A stretch of DNA of 64,000 nt from NCBI RefSeq assembly GCF_000003855.2, contig NW_003101652.1:294307-358306 (forward strand). Reading direction: 5' to 3'. The notes under the pieces were generated by a model that saw only the letters and a list, made by a program, of their open reading frames with translations, did no database searches and had not been told where the DNA came from. Every line of letters starts with the position of its first letter. The first letter of the stretch is position 1. Shown one piece after another: positions 22,275 through 36,151 of this stretch. This DNA comes from Blastomyces gilchristii SLH14081 (Eukaryota; Ascomycota; Eurotiomycetes; Onygenales; Ajellomycetaceae). A program made the position numbers and the translations under genes.

Positions 22275-24738
22275 AACAATAATCAGCCACAAGATAGCTA
22301 CTGGAGGCATTTCGGCCAATACAGCTTACGATGATGCACTCCTCTTTTGGTCGTTTATCATTAATTCCTCGTAAACCGCAAAGCGGTTCTCAATAACTTT
22401 ATACAACAGCTGAAACAGCACAAAGCGAAGTCGCCTAAATATGTGACTGATATTGATCAATTTACTGTCGATACTACACTACACCTACGGGATGTTTCAC
22501 CTTGTTACGAAAATTTCTAGTTTCTTTCCATTATTCGTCCAAAAAAGAAAGAAGAGATATAATTTGTGAGGTAAAGTTCAAAATGGCATCTTATCATATG
22601 AAATTAAAATACTGTTTAATAGTATTGATGTGGCGAGATACCAACTGCGTCCAATTGTATTTTTTCTTCTTTTTGTCTGGCCAGGTTTCGTACTTTTCGT
22701 TTATGGACTCTTCTATTATTATCATCAGTATTGATTACGACCTTTGTGCCATTGTCGATAACCTTGCGTTGAGTTTCTCCGTTTCTCAACAAAAAGGATC
22801 CTCGTCTTATTTGCACTGCGCTTTTCACTTTTTATAGTCGTTTTATTGGTATTTATTAACTTACGCGAGCTCTTTATTTCGTTGTATATTTCACCTTTTT
22901 AACGCTACTTCTTTTTTACTTTACCTAACTTCATGACCCAGCGAAATTCAAAATTCACTGTTATGACCTATCCCACAAAGGAGTCGTATTTGGATATATT
23001 GGATATAGTATCCATATTCTTCTACTAATCGACTTCTCGCCGGTGTACTTCTTGATGACTTAATGTCCTCCTTTACGTCTGGTCGAAAGGGGAAAACGGA
23101 AAGAAATTGTCCTTTGATAGCCTGTTTCACACCAACTCGAGTGGCGTATAGAGGTTAAGTTGCACTGTGGATATAAGCGGCAGACTGTCAATTGAGCGTG
23201 ATGCCGAAACAAGCTATAGTAGAAGATATTCTGATAGCGGGTCTATAAACCGCAACGAGGGAGGGAATACTCCTCCTATAAACGAAAAAAGTATATAAAT
23301 AAATGGGAGCAAATGTCATTGGTATTGAGGCGAGACCTCCCCCAGTTACAGAATAAGTACTCCATATGAGCTTGTAAGAACAGAAGACAGTTTTCAAGGC
23401 ATAGACTTTGAAATAAAAAAGCAGTTTGGAAACAGGTGACAGAGTCCTTAGACAGTGACAAAGTAAACGTAGCCATCTCTTAACTTTGTAGATTCCGGAA
23501 TCTGTTGCTTCTTTCATGATTCAAAAAGATCTCAGGAGCCTGGAAGATAGATTAAATCAAACCTTAGAGCAGTAAAAAAACCACATTCACTGTTCATAAT
23601 AGCATGTATATCGCCTTAGGATGCTATTACGATAGGCATTCAACCAAGTCCGTTGTTGGCATATGCGATGTCCGCTATTTTGGCACTAGCGCCAACCTTA
23701 AATAACTTTATTTTGTTTCAAGGAGGCTTCTTCGGATTGGTGAAGGGGGTGGGGAGAACTGCATACTCGTAGAAGGCACCGTATGGGTGTTCTCTGGAAG
23801 AATTCATGGTTGTGATGGGCGATTTGCGATAGGGATTGAATTCAACGAGGTCTCTGCTGGTAAAGGGAACGTATCTCAACAGGGTGAGCCTACTTCCCGT
23901 GTCCGCGAAGATTGGAGGGTTCAGATGGGAAGTTGTTGATCAACCATAATTGAAATATTACGCCATCTTCTTGTTGGCAAGAGGGTCTAGGCTCTCAAAG
24001 ATGTATGAGCATTGTACTTAGTGGATTTTGTAAGTTCTTCCTCCGAACCAAACCACCTGATAATCCGTAACTACGTAGTCTCTTAAATAGTTAATGGACA
24101 TCGTGCGTGCATCGAAAGTGTCGAAGAAGCACCGTCACCCAGAATTTGATTGCGTATGCAAAACAAAGCCAGACCCCACTACGGAGTAGTGGCACTACAC
24201 ATTGTTGAGATACGGGGACCTGGTTTGCAGAGGCCACTACTATGGGGATTGAGGGAGACGCGTCGCACATTTTGATTGGAATGCAGCGAAATCCAAGCAT
24301 GCAGATTGCAGAAGGCGGGAACTTGGTGCAGCCAGATAGATCAATAATATGAAACAGGAATGCGAATAGTTGATAGTGGGCCCGGGCAACGAATGTCGGT
24401 GTTAGGAAACTTGTAGGGAGGGAGTCAAGCTTATTTAACTAGTTAAGTATTTAAATGACGACAACATCGAAAATGATCGACCAGCTCCCCCTCCATGCCC
24501 ACTCATCCCTCCCCAACTGCGCTCTTCGTCCATTTTCCCTTCCGCAACCACACAAAATATATAGTGAGGGTCACGTCACTTGGTAGCTTCATCTCTGAAT
24601 CTTGTCCTCAGACCTTCAGCTCTCTCTGTTCCTTGGCCCCCTTACCTCGCCATCGACGGTAGCATACCCCGCAATCGCCTCCACAACTCTCATAGCTTCC
24701 CCAATACAGCTCAAGCAAACTTCATCCCAGCGCGAATC
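22275..24738. other. Intergenic region, no gene recognised
   Basis: About 2.5 kb between PAT1 and the epimerase gene. The open frames present (up to ~110 residues) have no recognisable domain. It holds a perfect palindromic copy of the TACGGAGTA element at 24176-24192. An ATATATAG box at about 24557-24564 lies ~180 bp before the epimerase ATG and could be its TATA element (low confidence). Confidence 0.55.
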
Positions 24739-26166
<1,428 letters not shown>

Positions 26167-26647
26167 ATTAGATTTTTCCCTCCTTTTCTCCTCTTCTCCT
26201 TTCTGGTTAAAGATGTGTGACGTGGAACAGGAAATAATGGTCCTCTTTCTTGTTGCTTCTCCCTTGCCCTTGCCCCCAAGCCAAACCCATGTTAGTGGTC
26301 TTGTACATACATTTTGAATGCCAAACGTCTTTTAGCAGTAGCTGTCATATAACCCCGGTTAGGGGGACTGGGTAATTCTCCGGGCAAGTTTCGACGTACT
26401 ATATAGATCATACAACAAGTTTTAATTCCATCAATGGGTGGGAGGAAAAAGATAGTCAAGCAAAAGCGAGATGTATATATGTCTAGGTATATGGAAAAGC
26501 ATTGTAACTGACATAACAGCACAGTACAAATTCCTCTGAAAAAGACAGGCCGGTATAATATCTATGCTTGGACGCCGTTACCTCCAAGAACTCCTTAGCC
26601 ATTGAATGATCCCAAAATATCTCGTCTAAACCGGCTCTTCCGTGCCC
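26167..26647. other. Convergent intergenic region (epimerase / SDR 3' ends)
   Basis: 481 bp between two convergent stop codons. Nothing else is recognised; it should contain both 3' UTRs. Confidence 0.6.
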
Positions 26648-28111
26648 CTACTTTGCCTTCCTACTCCTTCTCGACCCGGGCGTCTGCTGTTTATTTCCTT
26701 TTCCCACGTCTGAACCCGTTTCGCCTTCAGCATCCACTCCCGAAATCGTATTGGTGTTTTGTCGTTCCGCCTCCCATACCTCCCGTTCCTTCTTCTCAAG
26801 CGCACGGAGAATAGCACTCTCTGTCTCCCGCTGCTCGATCTGGCGAGAACTAAACTCCCACAATTCTTTCCCGATCTTCTCATCCATAACTTCTTTGCGC
26901 AGGATATCCCACTCCTTGCATTCCTTTATTAGTTTCCCGCCATTAACGCCGGAACCAACCCCGGGTCCACCAATATTTGCTGCGGGAGCTCCAAACACAA
27001 TGTCCATTGCAGCGGTCAAGAAACTCTGTGCTCCTTGCTGTGGAGATTTTAGAATAAGCCACCAAATGGGCCATGTTATTAGGTAGATGAGGAGGCCTAA
27101 TAATGAACCGCCCGTTATCCATCGCCGTGTACCAGGTGTACGTGAGAAACCCGGATCCACGATGAGAACGCGGGTATTGCAGGGTTGCTTATCCGGTCGT
27201 TCATAGGCGGAAAGATGGGATTGGAAGGATTTGGCAAAAATCATTAACGCCAATTTGGAGGTTGCATACATGCTACTTTGATCTGCTGTAGTATTCCTAG
27301 CGGTCTTATTATGCAATGTTTGGGCGGGCTTATGCGCGGGTTTCAAATTGCGCGCTGCTGGTTTATTAGAAGTAGGTTTTGCATGCGCCGTACGCATACT
27401 CCTATCTTCGAGGGTTCGAAAGTCCAATTTCGCACCAATGTAGCTCGAGCAAGTTCCGAATATCACCCTGACATCTCGATCTGCGGGTTGGGCGCGCAGC
27501 GCAGGACTCAGGATGCTGAGTAGGTGGTAATTGGCAAGGTAGTTTACTTGCCACTCCTCATCTAGACAGTCTATAGTTGTACGGGGGTTCGAGCGAGAGG
27601 GTTTTATGGTATTGGCACAGAGGATAACCATATCTAGTCGCCGGGGTGGAGCATTGTCGATCCATTTCGTAGCGAACGTTCGTATGGAATATAAGGAGGA
27701 GAGATCAACTTGCTCAGCATAGATGAGCTGATTGGCGGTAGCATTCCTGAGGTCTTCAATGTAGTCGACCAGGAAAGGATCGGAGGGCGCGTGTTGTGTA
27801 AGGAGAATGAGTTGGGCGCCTTGGGAAGCTAGGCTATGTGCGATCGAAGCTCCAATTCCCGATGTGCCGCCCTACAAGTAGTTTGTAAGTGGAAGGTAAA
27901 GAAATTGGATTCGAAAGCAAAAGCAATGACATACCGTTATCATGACTACTTTAGAGTGCATTAGACGCTCCGCAGTATTCCTTGTGCCCCCAAAATAGCG
28001 TTTCAACAAGACAATGACGGCGAGCACAACGGTCGCCTTTATTGCTGTTACAGCATATGGGATGCTTGAGACGCCCTCGGCCGCCCAATGTGCCAGGAAA
28101 GGGACCGGCAT
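26648..28111 (-). CDS. Membrane-anchored short-chain dehydrogenase/reductase
   Basis: Two exons, 28111-27935 and 27871-26648, give 466 residues. Exon 1 starts MPVPFLAHWAAEG and includes a hydrophobic segment (AIKATVVLAVIVLLKRYFGG, ~28-47) that should anchor the protein in a membrane. The splice (ACG then GGC) builds the cofactor motif MITGGTSGIGASIAHSL. The classical SDR landmarks follow: an NNAG-equivalent VILCANT, a catalytic Ser region VIFGTCSSYIGA, and YATSK as the YxxxK catalytic pair. A second hydrophobic stretch (LLGLLIYLITWPIWWLIL) and a charged Lys/Arg-rich tail (GSRRSRKAK) end the protein. The length exceeds the ~250-300 residues of classical SDRs because of both membrane parts and the tail. 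The substrate is unknown; a lipid or steroid is plausible from topology only. The gene is divergent from the G-patch gene. Confidence 0.88.
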
Positions 28112-28375
28112 TGTGGAATAGTAGTCATGCAACTACGATCACAGGCTCCCAGCTATAAGAGCAGCCCGCCCAGGGAGCGATTAATTAATTAATACTTCAT
28201 TAGCTTGAGATCATAGTTACGCGATTTGGATTAGGGGGGTATATTACGTCAGCAGCTAGCTGCATGTCATTGATCCGACTGGAGATATAGAGCACTCCTG
28301 AAAAAGAACCCTTCAACAACTACGCGACACACTGGCAAAAGGGAGCACATATAAGCCACAAATGGCTAAACAATA
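28112..28375. promoter_or_regulatory. Short divergent promoter region SDR / G-patch
   Basis: Only 264 bp separate the two start codons. Contains TTAATTAATTAA (about 28180-28192) and AT-rich sequence but no motif I can assign. Confidence 0.5.
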
Positions 28376-29089
28376 ATGGCATACGATGATGATGAATACT
28401 TTCTCCCTCTCGAAGACCAACGAGTCTTCGGAGCCGGCATCAAAAGGAAACGAGTCCCTTTCATCCCCTCCAGCGAAACATTTGGAAACGCCATATCCAG
28501 CTCCACGTCCAGCACACCAAACACGTCCTCGATAGGCGACAGGTACCTATCCATCGTCCTTCCCTCCGCGGTAGAAACTGAGAAGTCGGAGCCCTACCGC
28601 ACTGCCTCAGCCCCACCATCCATACCGACCACCACCACCACATCCCCAACCTGCGAAATCTGTGACCTACCACTTTCCCCATCTCCCTCTTCTTCCTCAA
28701 GCCACAAGACGAAATACGCTTCAAATCCCCACGAAGCCACCCTCGCCCATCAAGTTTGCCTCCCGCACTCCCACCCACCCTCTGCCATCGACCGCACCCG
28801 ACCCGGCTTCAAGTACCTCTCAGCACGGGGCTGGGATCCAGATTCGCGTCTGGGCCTAGGCCCACAGGGACAGGGTATCTCTGTACCGCTGAAATCTAGG
28901 GTAAAACACGATACGCTCGGCTTAGGGGTTAAACCTCCCAAACCCGGCCAAGAGAAGGCGAAGACAAAAGTGGAGAAGTTGAATGCGAAGCAGGTGAGGA
29001 AGATGGAGGCGGAGGGGAAGAAGAAGGGGGAAAGGTTGAGGGAGATATTTTATGCGAGAGAGGATGTTGGGAAGTATTTGGGGACTTAA
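28376..29089 (+). CDS. G-patch domain protein
   Basis: Single-exon 237-residue protein. The N-terminal part is acidic then Ser/Thr/Pro-rich. A CEICDLPL pair of cysteines with a later HxxC (residues ~95-130: EICDLP, HEATLAHQVCLPH) resembles a degenerate zinc-binding element. The G-patch follows at ~145-187 (GFKYLSARGWDPDSRLGLG, GQGISVPLKSRVKHDTLGLG), which is the nucleic-acid and helicase-activating motif. A basic coiled tail (KAKTKVEKLNAKQVRKMEAE) ends the protein. The overall plan, a G-patch near the C-terminus after a short cysteine element, is like GPANK1-type proteins; that relationship is an inference. G-patch proteins commonly activate DEAH helicases, and one (PRP22) lies 7 kb away, but no link is shown. 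Confidence 0.85.
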   Translation: MAYDDDEYFLPLEDQRVFGAGIKRKRVPFIPSSETFGNAISSSTSSTPNTSSIGDRYLSIVLPSAVETEKSEPYRTASAPPSIPTTTTTSPTCEICDLPLSPSPSSSSSHKTKYASNPHEATLAHQVCLPHSHPPSAIDRTRPGFKYLSARGWDPDSRLGLGPQGQGISVPLKSRVKHDTLGLGVKPPKPGQEKAKTKVEKLNAKQVRKMEAEGKKKGERLREIFYAREDVGKYLGT

Positions 29090-29602
29090 TTAACTAACTA
29101 TGAATGATGATGCAATGATTGATGAGGCGTAGGTTTATGGGGCCCAATCGAAGGGGCCTGGCTACATGGAGCACGCGCAATGTCTTGATACCCATTTTGT
29201 TTAGATTTGTTTAGCTTGGTTTGGTTTTGTTATGGCCCCATATAGTTATGGTTGAAAGCCGCCTGTGAGATGTATTATTTTATTAAAAAAAGGTAACTGA
29301 AACGGCTTCTGTCAAAATACCTCGTAGCACGTTCCCACTAAACTTCATACCATTACTCATCACCATTACTCATCTACCTACGAATTTACATGGGAAAAGG
29401 GGGAATGAGAAATACAGCATTAACACCACCGAATGGATCCGCGCCAGTTCTATGCTGAAATAAGTCAGGAAGAAGGGATGAAAACAGGAAGAAGGGATAT
29501 TGGTAAGTCAGTCGTCCGGCGAGCATATATTCCAGGTATCATAGGGGGAACGACAAAAACAGGGCAAAAAGCATCTCCAGCAATAGGAAATTGCTTTTCT
29601 AA
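29090..29602. other. Convergent intergenic region (G-patch / SEC1 3' ends)
   Basis: 513 bp with no recognised gene; expected 3' UTRs. Short frames here are without similarity. Confidence 0.6.
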
Positions 29603-32149
29603 TCACTTGAAGAAATTGCGCTTCTTCTTCTCCTTCTCCTTGTCTTTATCTTTTTCCTTCTTTCCTAATTTGTTACTAGATGCAACCGCCGGCACGGTAG
29701 GCTTTATCGGTTGACCCGCAGCACCGTTCGGCGACCTGGGTGGAGCATCTCTGGAGCTGATAGTCATCGAGGCAAGCCCGCCAGTCGGGGGAACTGGAGA
29801 CTGTTGGGGTGCTGGTTTTTCGAAGAGGTGCGCAGGAGCCTTTGGTGCAGGTCGATCTGCGGGAAGATCCAATCGACGTTTGTCGACGCTAAGATCCCCA
29901 AGTTGGCGTAAAAAGAGTTTTGGTGTGAGCATGTGAGATGTGGCTAAGTAAACATCCTTTGAGGAGGCTCTGGCTAATTCATAGCAGGAACGAGCTTCGG
30001 AAAATGTCGCACCGCCAGCCATGAAGAGAATAATTCTTTGGCGGGGCTCCGCTGCAGACGGGCGGGTTCGAGCCCAGGTTGGTTTTGCACTCCGAAGGGA
30101 TGCCTGCGAAGCATTGTCTTGACCTAGTGTGCCGTCCGGGTCCAGATGAGGCCTAGTATAAGGGAAAATTGTGGCGTCCAAAGTGCCTTTGTTCTGTTCT
30201 TCCAGTAAGAGTTTCAAGTTAGGTTCAAAGCGAGAAAGACTCGTGTCATCTTCTGTTGTTTGAGCGGGAACCTTTCGGGGGAACAAAGGTTCGGGCTTTG
30301 GCTTAGTGTCCTTAAGCGGTTTTTCTACCCTTGCACCCAGTAAATCGAGGTTATATATAACCTCACCATCCTGTGGTGGAAGTTGCGAGTGAGCAAGAAG
30401 CTTTTTTATATCTCCAGGAAGAAGACCATCCCTGTAGAGCAAGTAAAGAAGAATTAACCTCAGGCGCTCTGACGGTCCGATGCAATCCTCATCTAATAGG
30501 CGAACTAGCTGGTCGGCGAGATGCTTAGGCTTCCGGTAATCTTCGTCCAAGCCTGTAGAAAGTGACTACTACAAATTAGTCAAGGAAGAAAAGTTGCAAA
30601 ATTTGCAAACGCAAAGAGATGTGAAGGTTACCTGCTCAACAGAAGCGACTTCCATTAATTTCCGTTCCTGGAACAACCTCATACACTCTTGCGCCATATT
30701 AAGATGTAGGGTATATGCGTTTTTGCCTTCTTGAAATTCAGCCAACCCAGCAATCATGTCCTTGACGGTGTTAAGGTTGGCAGTTTCACTTCGAATTTTT
30801 AAATCCACATAAGTAAGGGAGCCAGACTTAGTATAAACTAGGAACAACTAAGGTCGCGACTCACCTCTCGTTAAATTGAGGGTTATCTGCTCGAAATTTA
30901 TTAAAATCATCGACGAGTTTTCCTAGTAGATCCTTCATGTGCAGATGCCGGCTGTCGATCCAAATCCTATCATGTTCACTTATCTCCATTTCCTTTTCCT
31001 CTTCATTTGGTAAGCCCTCATTGAGCGTAGTTTTGTAGGTCACTTTATCTCCTTCTTTTATAGGTAGCAGATCATGGGCCATGGCCTGATACGTAAATTC
31101 GTGAACTAACGGGGCATAGACATCCATTGATCGGTCTAGAATATAGAGTATTCCCCGCGGCCGCGTGGACGGTGGTGGGTAATCATCATGATGTTTTGCG
31201 TACTCATCTAGCTGATCCTGCACAAACCGCGCCAGGTGAGAGCAGAGGACGCTTGCTTCGTGGGCTGGATTTTTCGGACGATAGTATCGGACAATAGGGT
31301 ACTCGCCAAGCGAAACGCAGACCGATACAATCTAGGTGGCTCATATATTACTATTTTGTCTAGAAGGTCTTCACTAGAAAGCACCAACCTTTTGTGCCAA
31401 CTCGTCCAGATGAGGCCTGATCAAGTTATCGCAGGCAGGATGAAAGAGGGTCGGGAAGCTCCACGGGTCCCTGAATATTGCGACATGGGCTTCCCTGGGG
31501 AAGAAATTAATATTCATGACACGGAAATCAGCGATCTGATCCCGAGCCATGGATGACCTTTCTATCCTGTGCCGCAGCTGGGGGTCGAGATCTATGACCT
31601 TTGTCAGAACACACTTTCCAAGTACCGATTTGCAACAGGCTGACTTGAAATCCAAACCAAAAATGATTTCCTGTACCGCCGGCGCTCGAAATCCGCCATA
31701 ACACAGTCTACGATATGGGGCAACGGTGACAATATATAAAGGGCATCAAGATCCTTATTCATTGGTCGCCGGTCCTCGATCTGTTCAACGTCTTCAATTA
31801 GTTAGTACAGGGTCAGTCTATGCTAATAAATACAGGCTAGACCGCTTACTCGTAACATTCTCCTTCAAAATATCGTCTTCCTTGACTGCATTATCGATGA
31901 GTTTCCTGCTACCTTCATCCAACACCAGGACTTTCCACTAGAATCCAACGTCAAGTCAATGCCAATATTCTTCCTGTGAGAGGGAAACGAGGCGTCACTC
32001 ACGTCTCTGCCACCGGTAAAACGGACTGTGTCCAGGATAGCTAAAGAAAGAAGCATGTTTAGCCAAAGATAGCTGAAAACTAACGGACTGCAAGTAAGGG
32101 GAGCTAGCTGCCTACCTCTGCGCTGGATCTCTATCAAGGAGGAGTCCAT
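29603..32149 (-). CDS. SEC1: SEC1 (Sec1/Munc18 exocytic SNARE regulator)
   Basis: Binds syntaxin/SNARE complexes to promote fusion of secretory vesicles at the plasma membrane. Eight predicted exons (32149-32116, 32040-32003, 31937-31850, 31791-31645, 31591-31389, 31331-30865, 30788-30632, 30565-29603) give 698 residues, near yeast Sec1 (724). Family landmarks in order: MDSSLIEIQRRAILDTV, WKVLVLDEGS, NVEQIEDRRPMNKDLDALYI, DFERRRYRKSFLVWIS, REAHVAIFRDPWSF, IVSVCVSLGEYPIVRYYRP, GILYILDRSMDVYAPLVHEF, HDRIWIDSRHLHMKDLLGKL, LNTVKDMIAGLAEFQEGKNA and RIILFMAGGATFSEARSCYE. The tail (KKEKDKDKEKEKKKRNFFK) is highly charged. Every junction restores frame; introns are 53-85 bp, and one has a textbook TACTAAC branch point. 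The gene is divergent from SUV3. Confidence 0.96.
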
Positions 32150-32581
32150 CTTGTCTGGTGGTCGGGGCGAAGCATGGGGCACCGGGCCGGACAGGATTGG
32201 CGCTAGAAGATTGATAGGACTTGATTCCACGAAAATGTATGCCGTAGGATAGCGCAAAGTATTCTTATTAAAGACAAAAGACGAGCATCGGACAGGAGAA
32301 CTCTATGATGTGTTGTTAGTCCAACCCCGACTTTGTAACCTGTGGCGCCCTTTGATGCCCCACCAACCAATCGGCGGGTGGAGTGGAGGCTCGGAGTTCC
32401 CGTTTTTCCATTCCGCGGATTTTTTTCAAGCCTCCAAAAGTTCTTCCAAGCTTCAATGTCTGGAGATTGATACATCTTCATGCTTTGCCATTCGGGCTTG
32501 CAACGACAATTATTTGAATGGTATTACTGTCAAAAAACAAAGCGCATTTTTGGCAGATTGTCCATATTTCATATTACGAGC
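32150..32581. promoter_or_regulatory. Divergent promoter region SEC1 / SUV3
   Basis: 432 bp between the SEC1 start and the preferred SUV3 start. No specific site is recognised. It includes an upstream in-frame ATG for SUV3 at 32480. Confidence 0.5.
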
Positions 32582-34991
32582 ATGCAAGTATGGCGGGCGC
32601 CACAAGGCCGATGCTTGCTTTGTGTCTTTAGACCTGGGATTCTGCCGCTGAACCGGGCCTTCAGCACAACTTCTGCATGGCAAAGGTCAAAGCCTAAAGC
32701 CAAAAAGCAAGCACGCAGACCCAATGCACAGGTTATAGACCCTGCTGACCCTGATTCAGCGCTTCCAGAACAGGTACGATAATAATATAACCGAAGCCAG
32801 TTTTCTATCTCAGCTTACACGTCCATTTTTATAGGTGCAAACGAGACTTCCCCCGCACATTCGGCAGCGGAATGCAAGGCGTTCAGCGACGGGAAAAGCC
32901 GGGAACTTGGCGTCGGTGGTATTGACAGCCGTGTCTGCGGTACGGCTTGGGTTCCAACGACAGGGTCAAATCCCAGGTCGCTGGGCGGGGTTTGAAGAGT
33001 TCGTAACACGGGCTGTAAAGGCAGAAAATCTATCTCCACTTAACGCAGAGGACTCGGAGGCCCTCAACCTCAGGGGAAGACTTGAACGAACTTTTGTTAA
33101 CTCCGGACCGGCAGAATTGACCAAAGCGCTAAAACAGGAATTCAAAATTTACAACTACGATGTCAATTTCTCCTCAAGCCTCAAGGAACAAAGGGCGCTG
33201 GCGGATCTGCGTAATCCAACAGAATGGTACCCTGCTGCTCGCAGCTTGCATCGCACGATTCACCTTCATGTTGGCCCGACCAACTCGGGCAAAACATACC
33301 ATGCCCTAAAGCGGCTCGAAAAAGCCAAGACTGGATTCTATGCTGGCCCTCTACGGCTCCTCGCTCATGAAATATACACTCGTCTCAATGCTAAAGGTAT
33401 CCCATGTGGCCTCGTAACCGGTGACGAGGTTAGAATCTCACAGGATCAAATTCCGGGAATTTATAGCAATACTGTCGAAATGGCTCCTTTCGGTCAAGAC
33501 GTTGAGGTTGGGGTTATCGATGAGATCCAGATGATCGCAGACCCTCATAGAGGTTGGGCTTGGACACGGGCATTGCTTGGCGCCAGGGCCCACGAGCTAC
33601 ACCTTTGTGGCGAAGAAAGAGTTGTACCACTGATTCGCGATTTAGCTGGCTTGATGGGGGATAAGCTTGAAATTCACCACTACGAGCGGCTCAACCCACT
33701 GAAAGCCATGAGCAGAAGTTTGAAGGGAAACTTGTCAAATCTCCAAAAAGGGGATTGCGTCGTTGCGTTTTCTCGCATTGGTATTCATGGTTTGAAGCAA
33801 GAAATCGAAAAAGCAACTGGTCGGAGAGCTGCTATTGTATACGGTAGCTTACCCGCGGAAATTCGGTCGCAGCAGGCAGACTTATTTAATGACCCTAATA
33901 ACGACTACGACTTTCTCGTGGCCAGTGATGCGATTGGCATGGGCCTCAATTTGTAAGTCTCGTATTGTTTTTTCATTTGTGGTTTGCATGATTAGCTACT
34001 GACCTTCTATTAAAGGAGCTGTAAACGAATTATTTTCGAATCGGTCGTGCGAAGATTACCGACAGGGCTGACACGGCTTACCGTATCCCAAGTTAAACAA
34101 ATCGGAGGCCGTGCTGGTCGATATCGTTCAGCAAAGGATACGGCAAACACAAACAGTTCCAAGATCGCCAGCTCAGACAAGGAAGCAGAAACAAATGTTG
34201 GATTTGTGACCTCCCTCGAAGATGTGGATCTCCCTTACATTCGGAAAGCCTTGGACACCGAGCCAGAGCCCATCCTCGCAGCGGGATTATTGCCTCCGGA
34301 TCATATCGTGAAACGCTTTTCAGAGCACTTCCCGCCCGGCACCCCTTTCGCATATATCCTACAACGCCTCCACAACATAGCACAAGTGGATTCCAGCTTT
34401 TTCCTAAGCGATGGCCAAGGCCATGCTGAGGCGGCAGAGGCCATAGACAGCATCAAAGGTCTTAGCATGGATGAAAAGCTTGTTTTCCTCTCGGCGCCAA
34501 CTCATATGAGAGATCCTCAGATGAGCAATATTTTCAGGGAATTTGTGCGCTGCGTGGCAGAGAATAGGAGTGGCGATCTGCTCGAAATTGACGATCTACC
34601 CATCGATGTTCTCGACAAACCAGTTTCCGGCGACAAAGGCTACCTCGCTACACTCGAAACCCTACATCGATCCCTAGTCCTCTACCTCTGGCTGAGTTAC
34701 AGATGCGGAGGCGTTTTTACCAATCGAGCGCTTGCTACCCATGTCAAGTCGTTGACTGAAATAAAGATGGATAGAGCTTTGACTGAATTTTCGGCGAATC
34801 GACACCTACGGAAAGCTACATCCCTCAGGAGGCAGTATGCTTTGCAACGACAAACGGAAATGCGGGAAAAAGCATTTGCTGCTGAATCAGAAGGCGTGGA
34901 AATCGACTTTGGAAATATTCCAGAAGCGGAAGTGTGGGACGATATGCCCGAACAGAAAGAGCGATTGAATGCTTCACGTTCAGCGGCTTAG
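32582..34991 (+). CDS. SUV3: Mitochondrial ATP-dependent RNA helicase SUV3
   Basis: Helicase component of the mitochondrial degradosome, acting on mitochondrial RNA turnover and intron removal. Exons 32582-32773, 32835-33952 and 34016-34991 give 761 residues. The N-terminus MQVWRAPQGRCLLCVFRPGI followed by LNRAFSTTSAWQ is a good mitochondrial presequence, so I prefer the ATG at 32582. An in-frame ATG at 32480 would add 34 residues. Helicase motifs are HVGPTNSGKTYHAL (Walker A), GFYAGPLRLLAHEIY (Ia), CGLVTGDEV, VGVIDEIQMIAD (DEIQ in place of DEAD), LVASDAIGMGLNLSCKRIIF and SQVKQIGGRAGRY (motif VI). The junction of TT with GAGCTG rebuilds GLNLSCKR. The C-terminal domain (YLWLSYRCGGVFTNRALA) is the SUV3 type. 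Donors are GTACGA and GTAAGT. Confidence 0.95.
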
Positions 34992-36151
34992 AACGAATGG
35001 GGCTACTTAATAGGCTAAAAACCTATCTACAATTCTCCTCACCCTTACTGTCCTGCAAGTGATTCGGCTTCCAAACGCGGTGGGCCACCCTCAAACGGCG
35101 CTAATCTAGGGCTAGCAAAACGCGGCGGAATTGAATTTTAGCAGCGCCGCCTCCCATGCCTTTGGTCACCCCGCCAATGCGTACAGGTACATAAAAGCAT
35201 GGCGGTATGAAGGAGCCACAATCCGGCTCTGTAGGGCTCCCTCCCACCTAGGGAATCATTGCAGACGTTGGTCGCCTTCTTTTGTGAGGGTCGTCCACCT
35301 CATACCCCTATCATGACATGATTCCCTTTTGGTCTCATAGATTCACGTCACTGAGTTTTCTTCCAGACCACCACTCTCATCGCCAAACTCCGAACGACCC
35401 GTCTTCATGATATGCCTTACTGCTCCATAGCTATGAACCAAATCATTGTTTATAGAAACCCGCAAGCTTTTCTTCTTGTTCCTTTACCTTGTATCAATAC
35501 ACATAGAGATCCCTTTGTTTTTCCAGCTTCTTCTCCTATTTTTGGGTGGGGCATTATCATACACCAGTACTATATTTTTGGGGTCATCTGTTATGTTACA
35601 TTTTCGACAAGGCCCAATGTATATTCACCATGTATTCAGTATAGGGAAAAGCTGATTTCATATGTTTCACAATGGCGCATGGGTTGTTTTATTTAGCTGC
35701 GCACAGGCAAATTACCAAACGACGACTATACCCAAAGATAGATGGAGTTAAGAATATATAATGTGAATATCGTCATTTTGCTCCCAGTGCAGCGAGACCC
35801 TTAATCTGGCGGACAAACTCCTTTCAACTGAATATCATGCATACAATTCGCTCGTCAAAACTGACAATAGGAGGTTTTGATTTAAACCGACGAGCTGTAC
35901 TCCATAGCGTAGGGAGTGCTATGGCCGGCAATATCGTTATCGGCGATAATCTTAAGCGCACGGTTTTGGTGGCAATAACACTTGCCGGTGTCGGATCTCG
36001 CAATAACAATGTTCCGTTACAACGGAGATATCTCCTATCGAAGCGTGCGGAACGGAACAGAGAATAGAAACTCAGTGATTTCTACCCGCTTTCTACCTCT
36101 GCTCAAAGGCTCTTTAAATCAAATACCTTTCTGAGTCCTCCTTGCGTCAGC
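34992..36151. other. Intergenic region, no gene recognised
   Basis: About 1.2 kb between SUV3 and PRP22, both on the plus strand. No supported gene; frames at 35412-35696 and 35837-36067 show no family features. The last ~90 bp (CT-rich, CTTTCTACCTCTGCTC) is likely the PRP22 leader. Confidence 0.55.
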
